Below the pieces are notes generated by a model that ran no database searches, had not been told where the DNA came from, and saw nothing but the letters and a program-made list of their open reading frames with translations. This document shows positions 20,323 to 31,505 of a stretch of DNA of 64,000 nucleotides, in pieces (the first letter of the stretch is position 1; each line of letters starts with the position of its first letter). Both the position numbers and the translations under genes were made by a program. The stretch covers positions 7,279,823-7,343,822 of the forward strand of contig OU964935.1 in assembly GCA_918807975.1 (NCBI GenBank), written 5' to 3'. The DNA comes from Aplidium turbinatum. Its lineage: Eukaryota > Chordata > Ascidiacea > Aplousobranchia > Polyclinidae.

Positions 20323-20870
20323 ACGTCAATATGATGTAAATGTTTTATGTCAATGCCCATTTCAACAGGGATGATGGAGACGGCTTTTACGTTGAAACGA
20401 CGTTGTTTCAACATTCTAACTAAACATCAAAGTAAAGAGAGGGCGATTGCATCCAATACAAACACTGAAGGGATATTCAGAATAAATAATTGCGAGTAAA
20501 ATGTTGCACCATACAGCAAGGATGTAATCGAGCACCAAATGAAAGAGACAGGACAACTAAAAAAAAACTGGAGCTTTATACAACATTGAACCAACCTCTG
20601 CAGACGTTGACTCCATGTAAAAAAAGAACAACTTGGCAGATTTTCGGCCATGATTCCAGTCAGAAAATCAGCTCTTTTCCCCACTGATTCAACAATATTG
20701 AAAAGAGCTAATTTGCCAGCTGATATGGCACGAACTTGCAACTGCAAGAGACGTGATACGACTGTTTTGTAGCGACAACCATTTTACTGTAGTTAAGAGC
20801 TTCCGATTTTTTTCTTTAGCTTACGTTTGACCTCTTCGTTGCCCCATCTACCAAGTAAAACCATATGCAT

Positions 20871-20876
20871 TTTATT
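20871..20876 (-). other. Polyadenylation signal of the aralar-like gene
   Basis: TTTATT on the plus strand is AATAAA on the gene strand, about 110 bp beyond the stop codon at 20986-20988. Confidence 0.55.
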
Positions 20877-20985
20877 ATTCGTTCATCCCACTACTAGGAA
20901 ACTCCGCTGTAACTGTAAATAGAGCCCTGAAGTAAAATGCACCTTCTTCCAAACAAAAGCACCAAAATTGACACAGAATTTCTGG

Positions 20986-23900
20986 CTAGTTTATGCTCGA
21001 AGTTGCTTGCGCTGTTTTGGAGGGCGCGGGTTCAAACCTCGGCAAAGCCAGCCCGAAGTTGCTTTCTATCCCAGCGAAGGTGGCAGCTGCCAACCTGAAG
21101 CCACCAACGTGGTCGGGTGTAATTGGTGGAAGGTCGGTCACGTGAACATACTTCGGCTTATGACCAAAACCTGCAAAATGGAGTGTTTGTATTTTCTAAT
21201 TTTTCTAACATGTTCATTTGACAATCTAGTTAACACATAATGGTCTTTTCATATCGTTTTAACATCTAGTGATGTTGTAACGATGTGAAAAGAACAACTT
21301 TTCTTCCTGAGTATCGGAAGTCACGACTGTGGAATACAAATGTCCTGACAAGCGATCGCTGATGCGACAGACCAGCAAGACAAACGTGAATGAAATGACA
21401 GGATCATTAGGCGGGAAGGACAAAATTAATCAGGCGACAGACCTAATTGAAAGGATTTGGAGAAAATTCTTGTTCTTGAGGCGCAAATGTACTGTTAATC
21501 AGGAACAATATTTTGAAAAAATATTGCAAACAAAAAAGGTATTGGTCATCGTGTTGTATCAAATCGGAGGCTGCCTTTTTTTTAACGACTCCAGACACGT
21601 CAAAATCCCTCCGACTCTACAGCCCTGCTGTTATTTCAGGACATGTTTATAAAACTACGGCAACTATGGCGGTAAAACATTGGTTGACAACGCGGTTCGG
21701 GGAAACCTTTCTCTCTTTCAAACAAATATTCCAATTAATCAATTGTTCTTGCGCTAACCTTTTCTGCGAGCACCGTTTCCGCTCGTTAAGTATTTCACGT
21801 GACGAAAGTGCAAAAGTCATTAAACAAATGAATATTGTACAATAACGAAAGTATCAGCGCTCACAAGCCTTCCTACATAGAAACTATAGGATGGTACTGA
21901 TTACAGAATTGGCGCATGGATAGTTGGATACCACGCTGGTGGTGATTTGCACAAGATTGACACTGTAGCGTGCACTGTACAATGTGTACATTGTACAACG
22001 GTAGAGTGGAGAAGTGCAACTAAGGATGTTCAGAAAACGTTTTTTTATCGTATTTCCTATAGTTTCATAGTTTGACTTGTTTCTGTAAGTCAGAAGCGTG
22101 GCCACATGCTCAACAAGTGGTACCAATGAACCACCCAACTTCAGGGCTCAAACGATGAAGAAGGTTGGGTAACTCTATAGCGACGTTTATTAGCAGGGAG
22201 CTACGTTGACATGCCCGGATTAATTGAGTGGAAGCATAAAAGTCTGAAGTACAGTTTCAAAATTTCACGCCGCCGACGGCAAGTGCTTCAGAACTTGGCA
22301 TCCAGATGTCTTATCTACGAGTTAAGAGTAGATCGTCACCAAGCATGAGCATCTTGTCTGAGTGGTCTAATAGAAAGATGACAGCGCAATACGAAGCCAG
22401 CTGCCTGTCATGTGATCGAAGTGAAGCGCGTACTTACCGATAGGCTTACTTCCTCCAAAGTCTTTGTTAAAGAACCTTTGGAGCAATTCGTAGGTGAGCA
22501 AAGTGACTCCGAACTGGGGAGAGGAACGGAAGACGCGAGCAGGAGCGCCCTTCCAGAAGGCGGCAAAACCTTCTTCTCCGTACACCTGCGTAGAAGATGT
22601 GTAAACACTAAATTTAACTGGGATATGGATTCATACAAAGACAAGCTGGAGCGTATCAAGGCGATTGAAAATATTGGCAATCTGGCGTAGTGGTTCAGAC
22701 ATAATCAGAATTTCCGATAGATTTTGGATAAAAAGTACCATTTTTAAATGCAACAACAAACGGTCGGGTTGATCATTATCAAATTTAACAATTAATTGCA
22801 TTTAGGGTGGTAAAATTTTAACAGCCCCATAATGTGTGATTAAGCGTGCTATAGAGCATTTGCGGTCTGGCAGTAGCATGGTGATCCAAAGCTTGCTTCA
22901 AAAAAATGAAGTGCTTGGGTGTAATTAAATTCTGTATTACGCATTTCTTAAAATAACATTTGAATAGTTATGTTTTTCACTTGTTGCAGTCTAAATCTGG
23001 ATATTCTAACACAAATCATTTGGCAACCATCAGGAAAACGAAAATGAGTGGTAGAAGTTACGTATTTTCAAACTGAGCACTGGTTCAAACGTAACAGCAT
23101 AGCATACCCACCTTACGGCAGCAGTCAAGGACCCCTTTGTAAGTCGTCTGACCATCTCTCTGCTTGACTTGCAGTCTTGTCTTTATGACGTCAGCAGGAG
23201 TAGTGAGAGAAGCGGCGGGAGCACCTGGAGAGGAGGAGGTGGTGACGTTATATGCAATCAAGTAAAAAAAATTGACTTGTTTCCTTGATCGCTTGCTCGG
23301 AACAAAAAAGGACTACGACTTTCGACATAAATCGTTGCAAAAAGCAAAGATTCACAAATGCATTATGAGCGATTTAAATAATACGATCAGCCTTCAACAA
23401 AGACACTGGAGCTTGAAGATTGAAGGTGACAACTGACAACGATAGAGAGAAATGGAGGAGTCACTGCAGACAACTGGTCGACCCTGATGTTTCGGGATGA
23501 AGACCAGGCTTATTAAAAGAAAAATCGAGAGTGAGAGAGAGGGATAAAGCAGAGAGGGTTAGATTTGAAGTAACTCATAAAAATGAAACACAAAATATTG
23601 TGTACAAACATGACGAAAAAGACAAGTTAATGCTTGTTTTTTTATTTTCACGCACCAGTAATAATAAGATCTGTGTTTTGCAGCATAACCAGGTCAACAA
23701 TAATGCTCTTATAAAATACTGCGGCCCAGATAGCAAAATTTTCCATTTTAAGGTAGAAAGACGCTGAAACCACAGCTATTGCTTCATAAAAAATAAATTT
23801 CTCGCACTAAATGTACCTGCTAGAGTTCCGGACAACAAAAGGCTTCCTGCAGTCACGTGACCGTCGTCACGGGCCAGTGCTTGTTTGATGTTCGCATAGG

Positions 23901-26900
23901 TTGGGAAGTAAATGGCGGAGAATGGAATGTCTCGCAGAAGACAAGCTCTAGCGCCCTAGGAACACAACTTCATTTGAATCTCTCAGTAACATGCCTGACG
24001 TTAACTCTTTTATGGATCACAGATCTGTTTGAAATGATGTCATGTCTTAAACATTTGATAGTGAAATTAAAAAACTATAGCATATATATAATGGTTAAAC
24101 TTTAGCTTTAAAAAATATGAACGCAATTGGTGCAAAAAATGCGTTCGAAGTCTGTATTTCGATTCATACGACCCAGAAACCTTAACGCTTTGTAATCTAG
24201 ACACTGAGAGGAAAGTTATGATATATTAAAAGCAGAAGATCAGTTTCGGATAAACGCAAGAAAAATGCCGATAACTTACTATGACATATCAATGATTCTA
24301 ATCTGAACACACCCGGACCCAGATGTACCTTGTATAGTCCAGGAAGCCCAAGTTCTTTGACGACTCCGATAGCTGATACTTTTGGTCCACCGGCTATCTC
24401 ACCAGATACTTGCAGACGGATTTTCACAATCTCCAAAGGATTAGTGAAGAGGACCTGGGAGCCTCCTGCCTAGGGAATAATGTTCTTCAGTCATTCTAAT
24501 GGAGTTGTGTCAAAAAAATAATAATGGTCAGCAAAAGTTGTCATTTTTACATCGTTTTAACGTCTAGCGAGGTGAAAACGATGTAAAAACAAAAACTTTG
24601 CGGACTGGAATAAACCACGTACTGTTACCAGTTTCGAACAGGACAATTTTGATTATGAGTTGAACAGCGGTAGCACACAAAAGCAGCTTCATCGGAGTTA
24701 AACTACGATTTAGAGTGCACCAACCATGGTAACATCGAATTTAACTGAATGCTTAAGGTGAAGCAACGTAAAAAGGTCGTTCATTGGCTCTCTATCAACT
24801 TACAATTCCTCCGGCGAGCACCTCGCCCCACATTGGGACCTTTCCATCTTTACGGACTTGGTCTCGCACAAAGTCATTCATCTGTAAAGAAGCGGTGACA
24901 AATTCTGATCAAATCAATATCATTTTTCGACAACTCGACGTTATTTTTTCATTTTGTCCTCTATTGACCTTTAACACAAACGGAATCATTTTTGCGTCTT
25001 TGGCCTGGCCCAATTTAGAATCGAACCAAGCCCCTAACGAAGACATTGACCAATCTGCTTATAAGTTAGTCGAACAAGGTGAATGGTGCTTGCCCATATC
25101 AAAAACAACAAGTCTGTGAGAGTTCCAGAAGCATCAAGCAACTGTAGACATGAAGCACGTATTATAGTTTGTAGACTGTAGTTTGTTTGGTGTTACCTTT
25201 ACCTTACCGTTAGTTTGATGGCTTTCTCCGGTCCCACGCCCACCAGTTGAGGGATAAGGCCCCTATAAAGTCCCAAAAAACCTTCGTGACGAAGCACCTG
25301 AAATGACAAACAACACGCTTCACAGATACTTGTAACTCTCGAGATTTGTTTGCAAATCTCAAAATTACATATGGACAACTTTATACAAAAATTGATAAAA
25401 AAAAAAATTTTTTAAAAGAAAAAAAATGTATAGGCCTAAACCTTGAAAAAACAATCAAAGCTGTTCCGGTACATGAGCTCCCCAACAAATGAACCAGTCG
25501 ATCTCTGGTTCTGCAGCCTTGTTTTGACGAGGTCTATCGGGTAGACTGCTGTAGCACCCACACCTGCGCACAACAACGTTTGTTATTTGGTTCCGATTCC
25601 AACGCGCTCCTTAGTACTATATTGTCAAAAATGTAAGTATTGTGTATTTACAAATGCTGTTATTTCCTATAATGGGTAAACTTTCCCCACAACTGTCTGT
25701 CACTGATCAATTTATAAATGAACAGGTATGTGCTAAACCGTGGCAACGATAACTTCACAAAGCTCATTAAAACTGACACTCTTCTTCAGAGATCGCTCGA
25801 GTCGCAGGTTTCCAATACGACAGAAGTTGAGACAAAATGCAATGAGTAAAAAATTTAGCTGTTGCGTAGCACATATTCAAAACACGAACTTGCGTCCTTA
25901 CCTCCAGCGATAACACCGAGACCGAATCGGTATGCATTTTCGGCCACCGTGAGCAGCACAGAGCGGTGCTGTTTGATTTCCTGGAAAAGAAATATTGAAT
26001 TTAAGATAAATGCTATTAACTACTACCATGAAGCAGTTCCAAAGTATACAAACTCAGAATCAGAAAAAAAGCTTGAAGCTGATCTGATGTACAGTTGAAT
26101 TATTAAGTAACAGAAAGTTTTTTTTCTCTGCGAGACCGTGACTTTTGATCGGGATTACATCGTTTTACCTTCTGCTGCATGGCAATGCTGTACGGTAGAG
26201 ACCCCTCCTCTAGGGGGGTGATGGCCTCTATCGTGCTCATCGTGATTCTCCCCTTATCTCCGCAAAGATCACTCAACTGGAACAACAAGTCGACCTCGAG
26301 CGGGGTCATTCGTGAGATCCGTTGGGCTCCGAGTAGAAATTCCTCTGAAATCAGTTACCTTAGAAGCTATGGAAAGTACGGACCACAGATGCTTTATTAC
26401 CTTGACATTTGTCAAAAGTACAAGTTTCTCCGAACACCTTTTATTATTATCTTAAACGTCCCTAGACGTTGAAACGATGTAAAATAGGAAACTTTAGCTG
26501 ACTGGGTAAGATTACCTTTCGTGACCGCACTTGAGTCATTCTTCCCTACAACGCTCTCGTAGACTTTCTTCACAAGTTCCATGTTCTTCAGTAAAGTTTG
26601 AAAGGCTTGGAAGTAAGTGAAGCTGACCAACTGCTGCCCTGACCCCACCATGACCTGGGATTTAAAGAAGCTGGTGCGAAATGTTGTAGAAAATTTTGAT
26701 AAAAAAAAAAGTTATTTTATTCGAAGGAGAACACAACTTTGCCGCAAAAAATACAACAACCCAGACAGCAATTTCCGATATTTTTACATTCTGCATTTTA
26801 ACATTGATTCAACGTCTGCAGACGTTGAATCAATGTTAAAATAACAAATTCTGCTGTCTGGGGAAGTATCGGAGATAATCTTCGGGATTTCTTTTGGCAA

Positions 26901-29704
26901 AGTTACCACAATAGTAGGCCATAAAAGCATAAATATTCCATCCACTCCACATCAGAGCCACACAAAATTCTTAGTGGCTATTGTGCAATTTACAGCCATG
27001 CTGGGACTCTGCATCGATTCCAGTATCAAGCAGTCGCCGATCTGTTAACGCAGCAGGTAAACGCGTAGCAGTTGGTTTAGACAGGGATGTCAAAAGAATG
27101 AGCTGTCATCATCAGTTTAATCAAGTCTATTACTTTGACAATGTCAGGAAAGTTGACAAACTTGATTACGTTGACATTATATGTTAATCATCATTAGAAA
27201 AACAATTTTCATTTTAACACACCTGGATTAGATTGAAATTGAACAAAAATTAACCATGAAGACACAAAACAGTTTTCTCCGACAACAAAGATATGCATTT
27301 TAATTACAGCAATCAACTTCTCATTGACAACATCGGTGAGCAAATGGGGCCGTATCGTTTCCATAATCTCTTTAAATGCGAGGACAGGGATGTGTCCTTC
27401 CATCCTCACGTCAAACCTCTGGAATGCTTGAAGGGCGTGTTCCATTTGAAGTTCCTGAAAATTAGAGCCATCCAGTTAATTGAGAAAACATTTATTCTCA
27501 GTACGGTAGTAACATTCATGTATTTTGAACGGGTCTGCTACTATTCGGCGAGTCCAATTCGGCGAGTCCGATTCGGCTAGTCCGATTCGGCGAGTTCCCT
27601 ATTCGGCGAGAGCCTTTTTCGGCGAGTGCCCTATTCGGCGAGTTTTTAAAATTTTTGAAAGAAAATTATCGGGTACCGTAGCCTAATTATAATTGCCGTT
27701 ATTACATCGTTTTAACATCGCTAAACGTTGAAATCGTGCAGAAAGGAATAAAAATAAAATGTTTGATCTATTAAATTAAAATTCGTTATGTCAGTTCAGT
27801 TGAGTTGTTTTTATTTCTGACCATCATATGAAAAACAATACACGTCAACATAGCAAAGGTAGAAGCGACAAAACGCGAACATTAAAACGTGTTTGAATTC
27901 GTCATGTCAATTCAGTTGTTTTTATTTCTGATAATGATATCAAAAACAATACACGTCAACATAGCAAAGGTGTAGAAAAAGGTAGACGCGACAAAACGCG
28001 AACGTTATAACGTGCTTGTGATCGAAGTAAGTTATTAAGTTGAAAGAAATTTGGCACGGTCGCAACACCTTCAGAAAATTTAAGATATGAAGGGAAAATA
28101 AAAAAATAAAATGTTACAAAAAAAAATCATGTTTAATGTCTATAAGTTTAGTACTTTTGAATAATTAAAATGATTAGTTTGGATCAACAAATGTGTGGCC
28201 TACAGCTTGGACTGAAAGGAAATTATCGGGTACCGTAGCCTAGTTTGTTTTGTGCCACTATCTCTTGTGCTTCTGTCTTTCTTGCGTAATCTGCCTGAGT
28301 CCTTGTCTGAACAATCAATTATTTTTACCTCTGAAATACTTGACCCGTTGCGCTGTGTAATTTTCAGTTATCATTTTGTGTGAGCGAGGCAGTTTCTCAA
28401 ATGTTTAGATTTGACCATATTTTTGCTGTGATACTATATGATTCTTTAGCATTTCTTTCAATAATGTATTTTTCTTATAAGCTTGAAAAGGGCTATATGA
28501 CTAGCCGAAAACGTTCGCTTGTTGTTTTTTGTTTTTATAATGTTCAATGTAGTGTTGTTGCTTAGTTATGTCTGTTTATGGTTTAAAAGAGTTACCTCTC
28601 TACCCAAATTGTTTTAATGTTAAGCTAAGTTTATAATTTCCACCTACTTGCAAGAACTGGGTAAATTCAAAGTAGTTTAATGTTTTATCTTTCTTCAAAC
28701 CGAAGTGGAGATGAATGAATTTACAATCCCACGTGAAAGGAATGCGTTGGTGGCAAATAGTCTTGCTGAATAAGGTTTTGACTTCATCTGCACAAATAAA
28801 AACGCGTTAAGATTTAAAAAGGTAACTTTTGCTGGCAGCTGATAAATTAACTGGAGATACAAACAAAAATTACAAATGAACGTAGACTTCAAAAATAGAC
28901 ATTTATCTTGCAGAAATAAAGTTGTTCTTCATGGTTATTACCAGATGATAAAGCACTCACTAGAACATAGGGCATTTGTGCTTCACCAACCATGCCATTG
29001 TACCAATCATTTTAGTAGTGAGACTTCCGGTCATCACCGTATATTGACAGTCGACTGTGATAAACTGTGAAACATCAATACTCAATAGTACTGGTAAGTT
29101 GTTTCAAGCTTCAGAATCTCATCGCAGTCGACTCCCAATCCAAATATTGCAGTTACGTGCTGTATGTAACTTTCACAAGGAATAAATATGCACCTACCGA
29201 ATGTAATCTTGCCACTACAGTTCATATCAAACATTTGGAAAGCAACATGGTAAAGAGAGTCAGGTAAGTTCAACACAGCTTCAAACGCTTGAAATTCTGG
29301 CCAAGAAATTAGTCTGAAACCAAAACATATACTTTTGGGTTTTCTAAAAACATTTCTTGATTGTAATGGAGACTTTCAAATATTACAATTTCTATTTTGG
29401 CACATCACTTTGTGCAATTGCAATTTGGTACAAGCAACATTATAAAATAAACTATTTCTTATCCCTAGGTTCAAATTTATTGTACATTGACTTTCAATAT
29501 CCCAAACAACACGAAACAAACCTAACTTACTTATGAATCGGCACAAAAAAAAAAAGTTTACCCATTTTTAGTTGAATTCGCTGCTGCAGCAAGTAAATCC
29601 ACCGATGTTCGATTGTAATTTGCATGAGGAAGCATTTTCAGAAAAGACCGAATGAAATCGGATGAAGTCATAAACCACTCCCCTTCTTTTTGCAAAGTGG
29701 CATA
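20986..29704 (-). CDS. SLC25A12/13-like: Mitochondrial aspartate/glutamate carrier (aralar/citrin type)
   Basis: Exchanges mitochondrial aspartate for cytosolic glutamate plus a proton in the inner membrane, as part of the malate-aspartate shuttle, under Ca2+ control from the intermembrane-space side. Fifteen exons join in phase (651 codons plus stop): 29704-29562, 29313-29198, 28787-28648, 27454-27308, 26654-26516, 26344-26169, 25980-25902, 25563-25442, 25297-25208, 24881-24804, 24469-24329, 23955-23817, 23224-23112, 22585-22438, 21170-20986. The first seven code the EF-hand-type regulatory half (for example [16 protein letters not shown]). The next eight code the carrier half with its three PxD/ExxK motifs: [54 protein letters not shown] and the conserved C-terminal [15 protein letters not shown] match the family. 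The extreme N-terminus is uncertain (see 30167-30242). No frame defects are seen. Confidence 0.95.
21241..21300. mobile_element. Palindromic MITE, family M2
   Basis: CTTTTCATATCGTTTTAACA pairs with TGTTGTAACGATGTGAAAAG around a short loop. This M2 family differs from M1 in having ATCGTTTTAACGTCTAG instead of TTGATTCAACGTCT. It sits in the last intron of the aralar-like gene. Confidence 0.6.
21301..22437. other. Remainder of the last aralar intron
   Basis: About 1.1 kb of intron between the penultimate exon and the M2 MITE. Overlapping open frames at 21329 and 21513 show no domain. A small palindrome GTACAATGTGTACATTGTAC lies near 21976. Nothing else is supported. Confidence 0.5.
24526..24608. 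mobile_element. Palindromic MITE, family M2
   Basis: GGTCAGCAAAAGTTGTCATT and TTTACATCGTTTTAACGTCT pair with AAAACGATGTAAAAAC and AAAAACTTTGCGGACTGG. Intronic in the aralar-like gene, 57 bp upstream (on the gene strand) of exon 24469-24329. Confidence 0.75.
26410..26508. mobile_element. Palindromic MITE, family M2, beside a splice donor
   Basis: The right arm GACGTTGAAACGATGTAAAA continues to GGAAACTTTAGCTGACTGGG. The left arm is eroded (AAGTTTCTCCGAACACCTTT, then TTAAACGTCC). Its edge lies about six bases from the GT donor (26515-26514) of aralar exon 26654-26516. Confidence 0.65.
26761..26862. mobile_element. Palindromic MITE, family M1, best-preserved copy
   Basis: Nearly perfect hairpin: CCAGACAGCAATTTCCGATA at the left, ACATTGATTCAACGTCTGCA at the centre, AACAAATTCTGCTGTCTGGG at the right. 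It lies in the aralar intron between exons 27454-27308 and 26654-26516. Confidence 0.85.
27538..27650. repeat. Short tandem array of ATTCGGCGAGTCC units
   Basis: About seven degenerate copies of ATTCGGCGAGTCC (unit 14-17 bp) stand in a row inside an aralar intron. The arrangement recalls the CGGCGC-rich arms of the 317 bp palindrome at 6424-6740, so it may be one end of a DNA transposon. I found no matching opposite end. A related 30 bp stretch AATTATCGGGTACCGTAGCC occurs at 27664 and again at 28221. Confidence 0.6.
27697..27745. mobile_element. Short palindromic MITE fragment, family M2
   Basis: TTACATCGTTTTAACATCGC pairs imperfectly with AAACGTTGAAATCGTGCAGA. Only the central part of an M2 element remains. 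Confidence 0.5.
27781..28110 (+). repeat. Interspersed repeat R170, two tandem copies
   Basis: The first unit at about 27781-27893 and the second at 27894-28110 share TTGTTTTTATTTCTGA, AAAAACAATACACGTCAACA and GCGACAAAACGCGAAC. The second runs on through GGCACGGTCGCAACACCTTC. The same sequence in reverse orientation occurs at 36886-36931 plus 43298-43480, where the Gypsy element splits it, and a partial copy is at 57970-58030. No coding capacity is visible. Confidence 0.75.
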
Positions 29705-30166
29705 CTGGAGAGAATACTTCATTTACAATGTTGTCAAGGTAATGAGAACCATTTATTTACAGAAATTGATTCCGATATTTTACCTGATATGGTCAATCCC
29801 CCAAACACGAATTTTTTTTTTGAAGCACGAAATGTTTTTCATCACCCACTCTTTAATTCTGAAGATATATTTTTTTGGTGGTAATCCACTTCTAGATACT
29901 TGCGTCTACCTTACAAAACAATTTATTTCAGGCAAAAACTCCATCAACTTCGGATAGACGGAAGAAAAGCGTCACATGGGGGAAGCATTTTCGAGGAAGA
30001 GGAAGAATTCTTAATGCGTAAATGCGCAGTTGGGGAAGTTCGTGGATAATAAGTTTTTTTCAATTGCACGTTTATTTCGTAATAAATTTGCTTCCATTTG
30101 ACATGGTTAGCTCCTGCATACCTACTGATTATTTTCACATAGTTTCATTTGAAAAAAAGAACAAAC

Positions 30167-30242
30167 CTTGGCGTAATGGATCCCGAAAACGATGTTGGTC
30201 GGTAGGAAAATATGCATAAATTTCCTCGGATCCGCAATTTTC
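30167..30242 (-). CDS. Candidate upstream coding exon of the aralar-like gene
   Basis: On the minus strand an ATTAG acceptor at 30245-30243 precedes KIADPRKFMHIFL, which resembles the DPHELRNIFLQ segment before the first EF hand of aralar. The frame runs to a weak AAG/GTTTGT donor at 30167 and joins the exon at 29704 in phase 0. About twelve residues after IFL (PTNIVFGIHYAK) have no counterpart in known carriers, so the exact exon end or the call itself may be wrong. No initiator methionine was found upstream. Confidence 0.4.
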
Positions 30243-30325
30243 CTAATTTTTATTTATTTAGTGAAAAAATATCAATCCAAAAATTTTAAAGACTTGAGAA
30301 CACAATAGCAGAGATAACATTACTC

Positions 30326-30639
30326 AATTGATTGATTGAATCTTTATCCTCGGACTGGGAAAGCTTCTTGCAGAGCTTAAACCTGGGAGTTTCGCATATT
30401 TGCAGAGGCTTTGAATCACTGGCGTAGGCCCAGTCACCGAGCTTGACCATGTGAAGTTTCCGATTGTTGAAGTCTTGTTGCTGGGGAATTATTCCATCCA
30501 TTAGATGCCGCTGAATGGAGAGCAGTCGTTAACGTGCGTTGCTCAAGCGCACACCCCAAGAGTCGAACCAGCGCAGCTTGATCTTGAAGCTTCTTCGTTC
30601 CAGAAGTCACGCGCTAACCAACTGAGCTATCAGGGCGGA
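30326..30639 (-). mobile_element. tRNA-derived SINE, family A, copy 3
   Basis: Full-length copy: the minus-strand head begins TCCGCCCTGATAGCTCAGTT, the B box is GGTTCGACTCTT, and the tail has GATTCAATCAATCAATTG. About 97 bp separate it from copy 4. Its position near the 5' end of the aralar-like gene is shared with two other SINEs. Confidence 0.85.
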
Positions 30640-30749
30640 TCTTGTGTTGCTCATGGAAGAAGGGTCCGAATAGATTAAGTAAACACCCAAGAAAATGGTC
30701 ACCGTACATAACTGAATGTAATGGAACAAAGGATTTATTGAGGAAAACT

Positions 30750-31066
30750 TTATCCTTTGATTAATAAAGCTTCTTTGAGATCTTAATACTGACAGTTTCA
30801 CATAGTCTACTAACAGTGGCTTTCAACCGCTGACGCAGGCCTGTCACCGAGGTTGACAGAACGAAATTTCCGATTGTTAAATTGTTGTTGCCGCGGAATT
30901 ATTCAATTAATTAGGTGCACATAATGGAAAGCTGCCCTTAAAGTGCGTTGCTCAAACTCACACCCAGAGAGTCGAACCAGCACCGCTTGATCTTCAAGCT
31001 TTTTCGTTCCAGAAGTCATGCGCTAACCAACTGAGCTATCGGGTGCTAACCAACTGAGCTATTACA
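30750..31066 (-). mobile_element. tRNA-derived SINE, family A, copy 4, head duplicated
   Basis: A diverged family member with the usual body (TCACCGAGGTTGACAGAACG on plus) and B box region GAGTCGAACCAGCACC. The A-box part GCTAACCAACTGAGCTAT appears twice, at about 31021 and 31045, a small tandem duplication at the promoter end. Confidence 0.75.
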
Positions 31067-31158
31067 CAACGCAACAGTGGAAAAAAGAAATTTATTAAAG
31101 AAATTAAAATCAACAACACAGCATCATACGACGAAGAAGAAAACGGATATGAAAAAAG

Positions 31159-31497
31159 CAGGGTTGCCAGGTCCACTTATGGAAAAAATGCCAAACAACT
31201 AAACAAAAAATGCCAAATGACCTAAAAAAAAATGCCAAATAGGCAAATCGGAGCAAAATCGAAGGTTTCTTCATTAATAAATCATGGAATTGGTAAAAAA
31301 TGGGTAAAACTGCAAAAAAGCTCAGCCTACACTTGCTGCTGTTGCACAACCTAGCTATCTTCATTCTTGAGAGTACCGTATTCTTCAGAAAAACAATTTT
31401 GAAAAAATGCCTAACAGGATTTTTTTCATGCCAAACAACATAAAAAAATTCCAAATTTATGAAATTTGGCATTACAAATGCCAACCTGGCATCCCTG
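31159..31497. mobile_element. Non-autonomous hAT element, 339 bp
   Basis: Its termini are CAGGGTTGCCAGGT and (reverse complement) CAGGGATGCCAGGT. A perfect 8 bp duplication GAAAAAAG flanks it at 31151-31158 and 31498-31505. Inside it is rich in AAAAAATGCCAAA units. No transposase. Confidence 0.9.
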
Positions 31498-31505
31498 GAA
31501 AAAAG

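Noticed and set aside
20968-21240. Plus-strand open frame of 90 codons
   Set aside because: It is the antisense shadow of the last aralar exon, which carries the conserved DHVGGFRLA sequence.
22366-22437. A 71 bp final aralar intron with acceptor at 22365 and a stop soon after
   Set aside because: It would give a C-terminus without the conserved DHVGG segment. The exon at 21170-20986 fits in phase and by homology.
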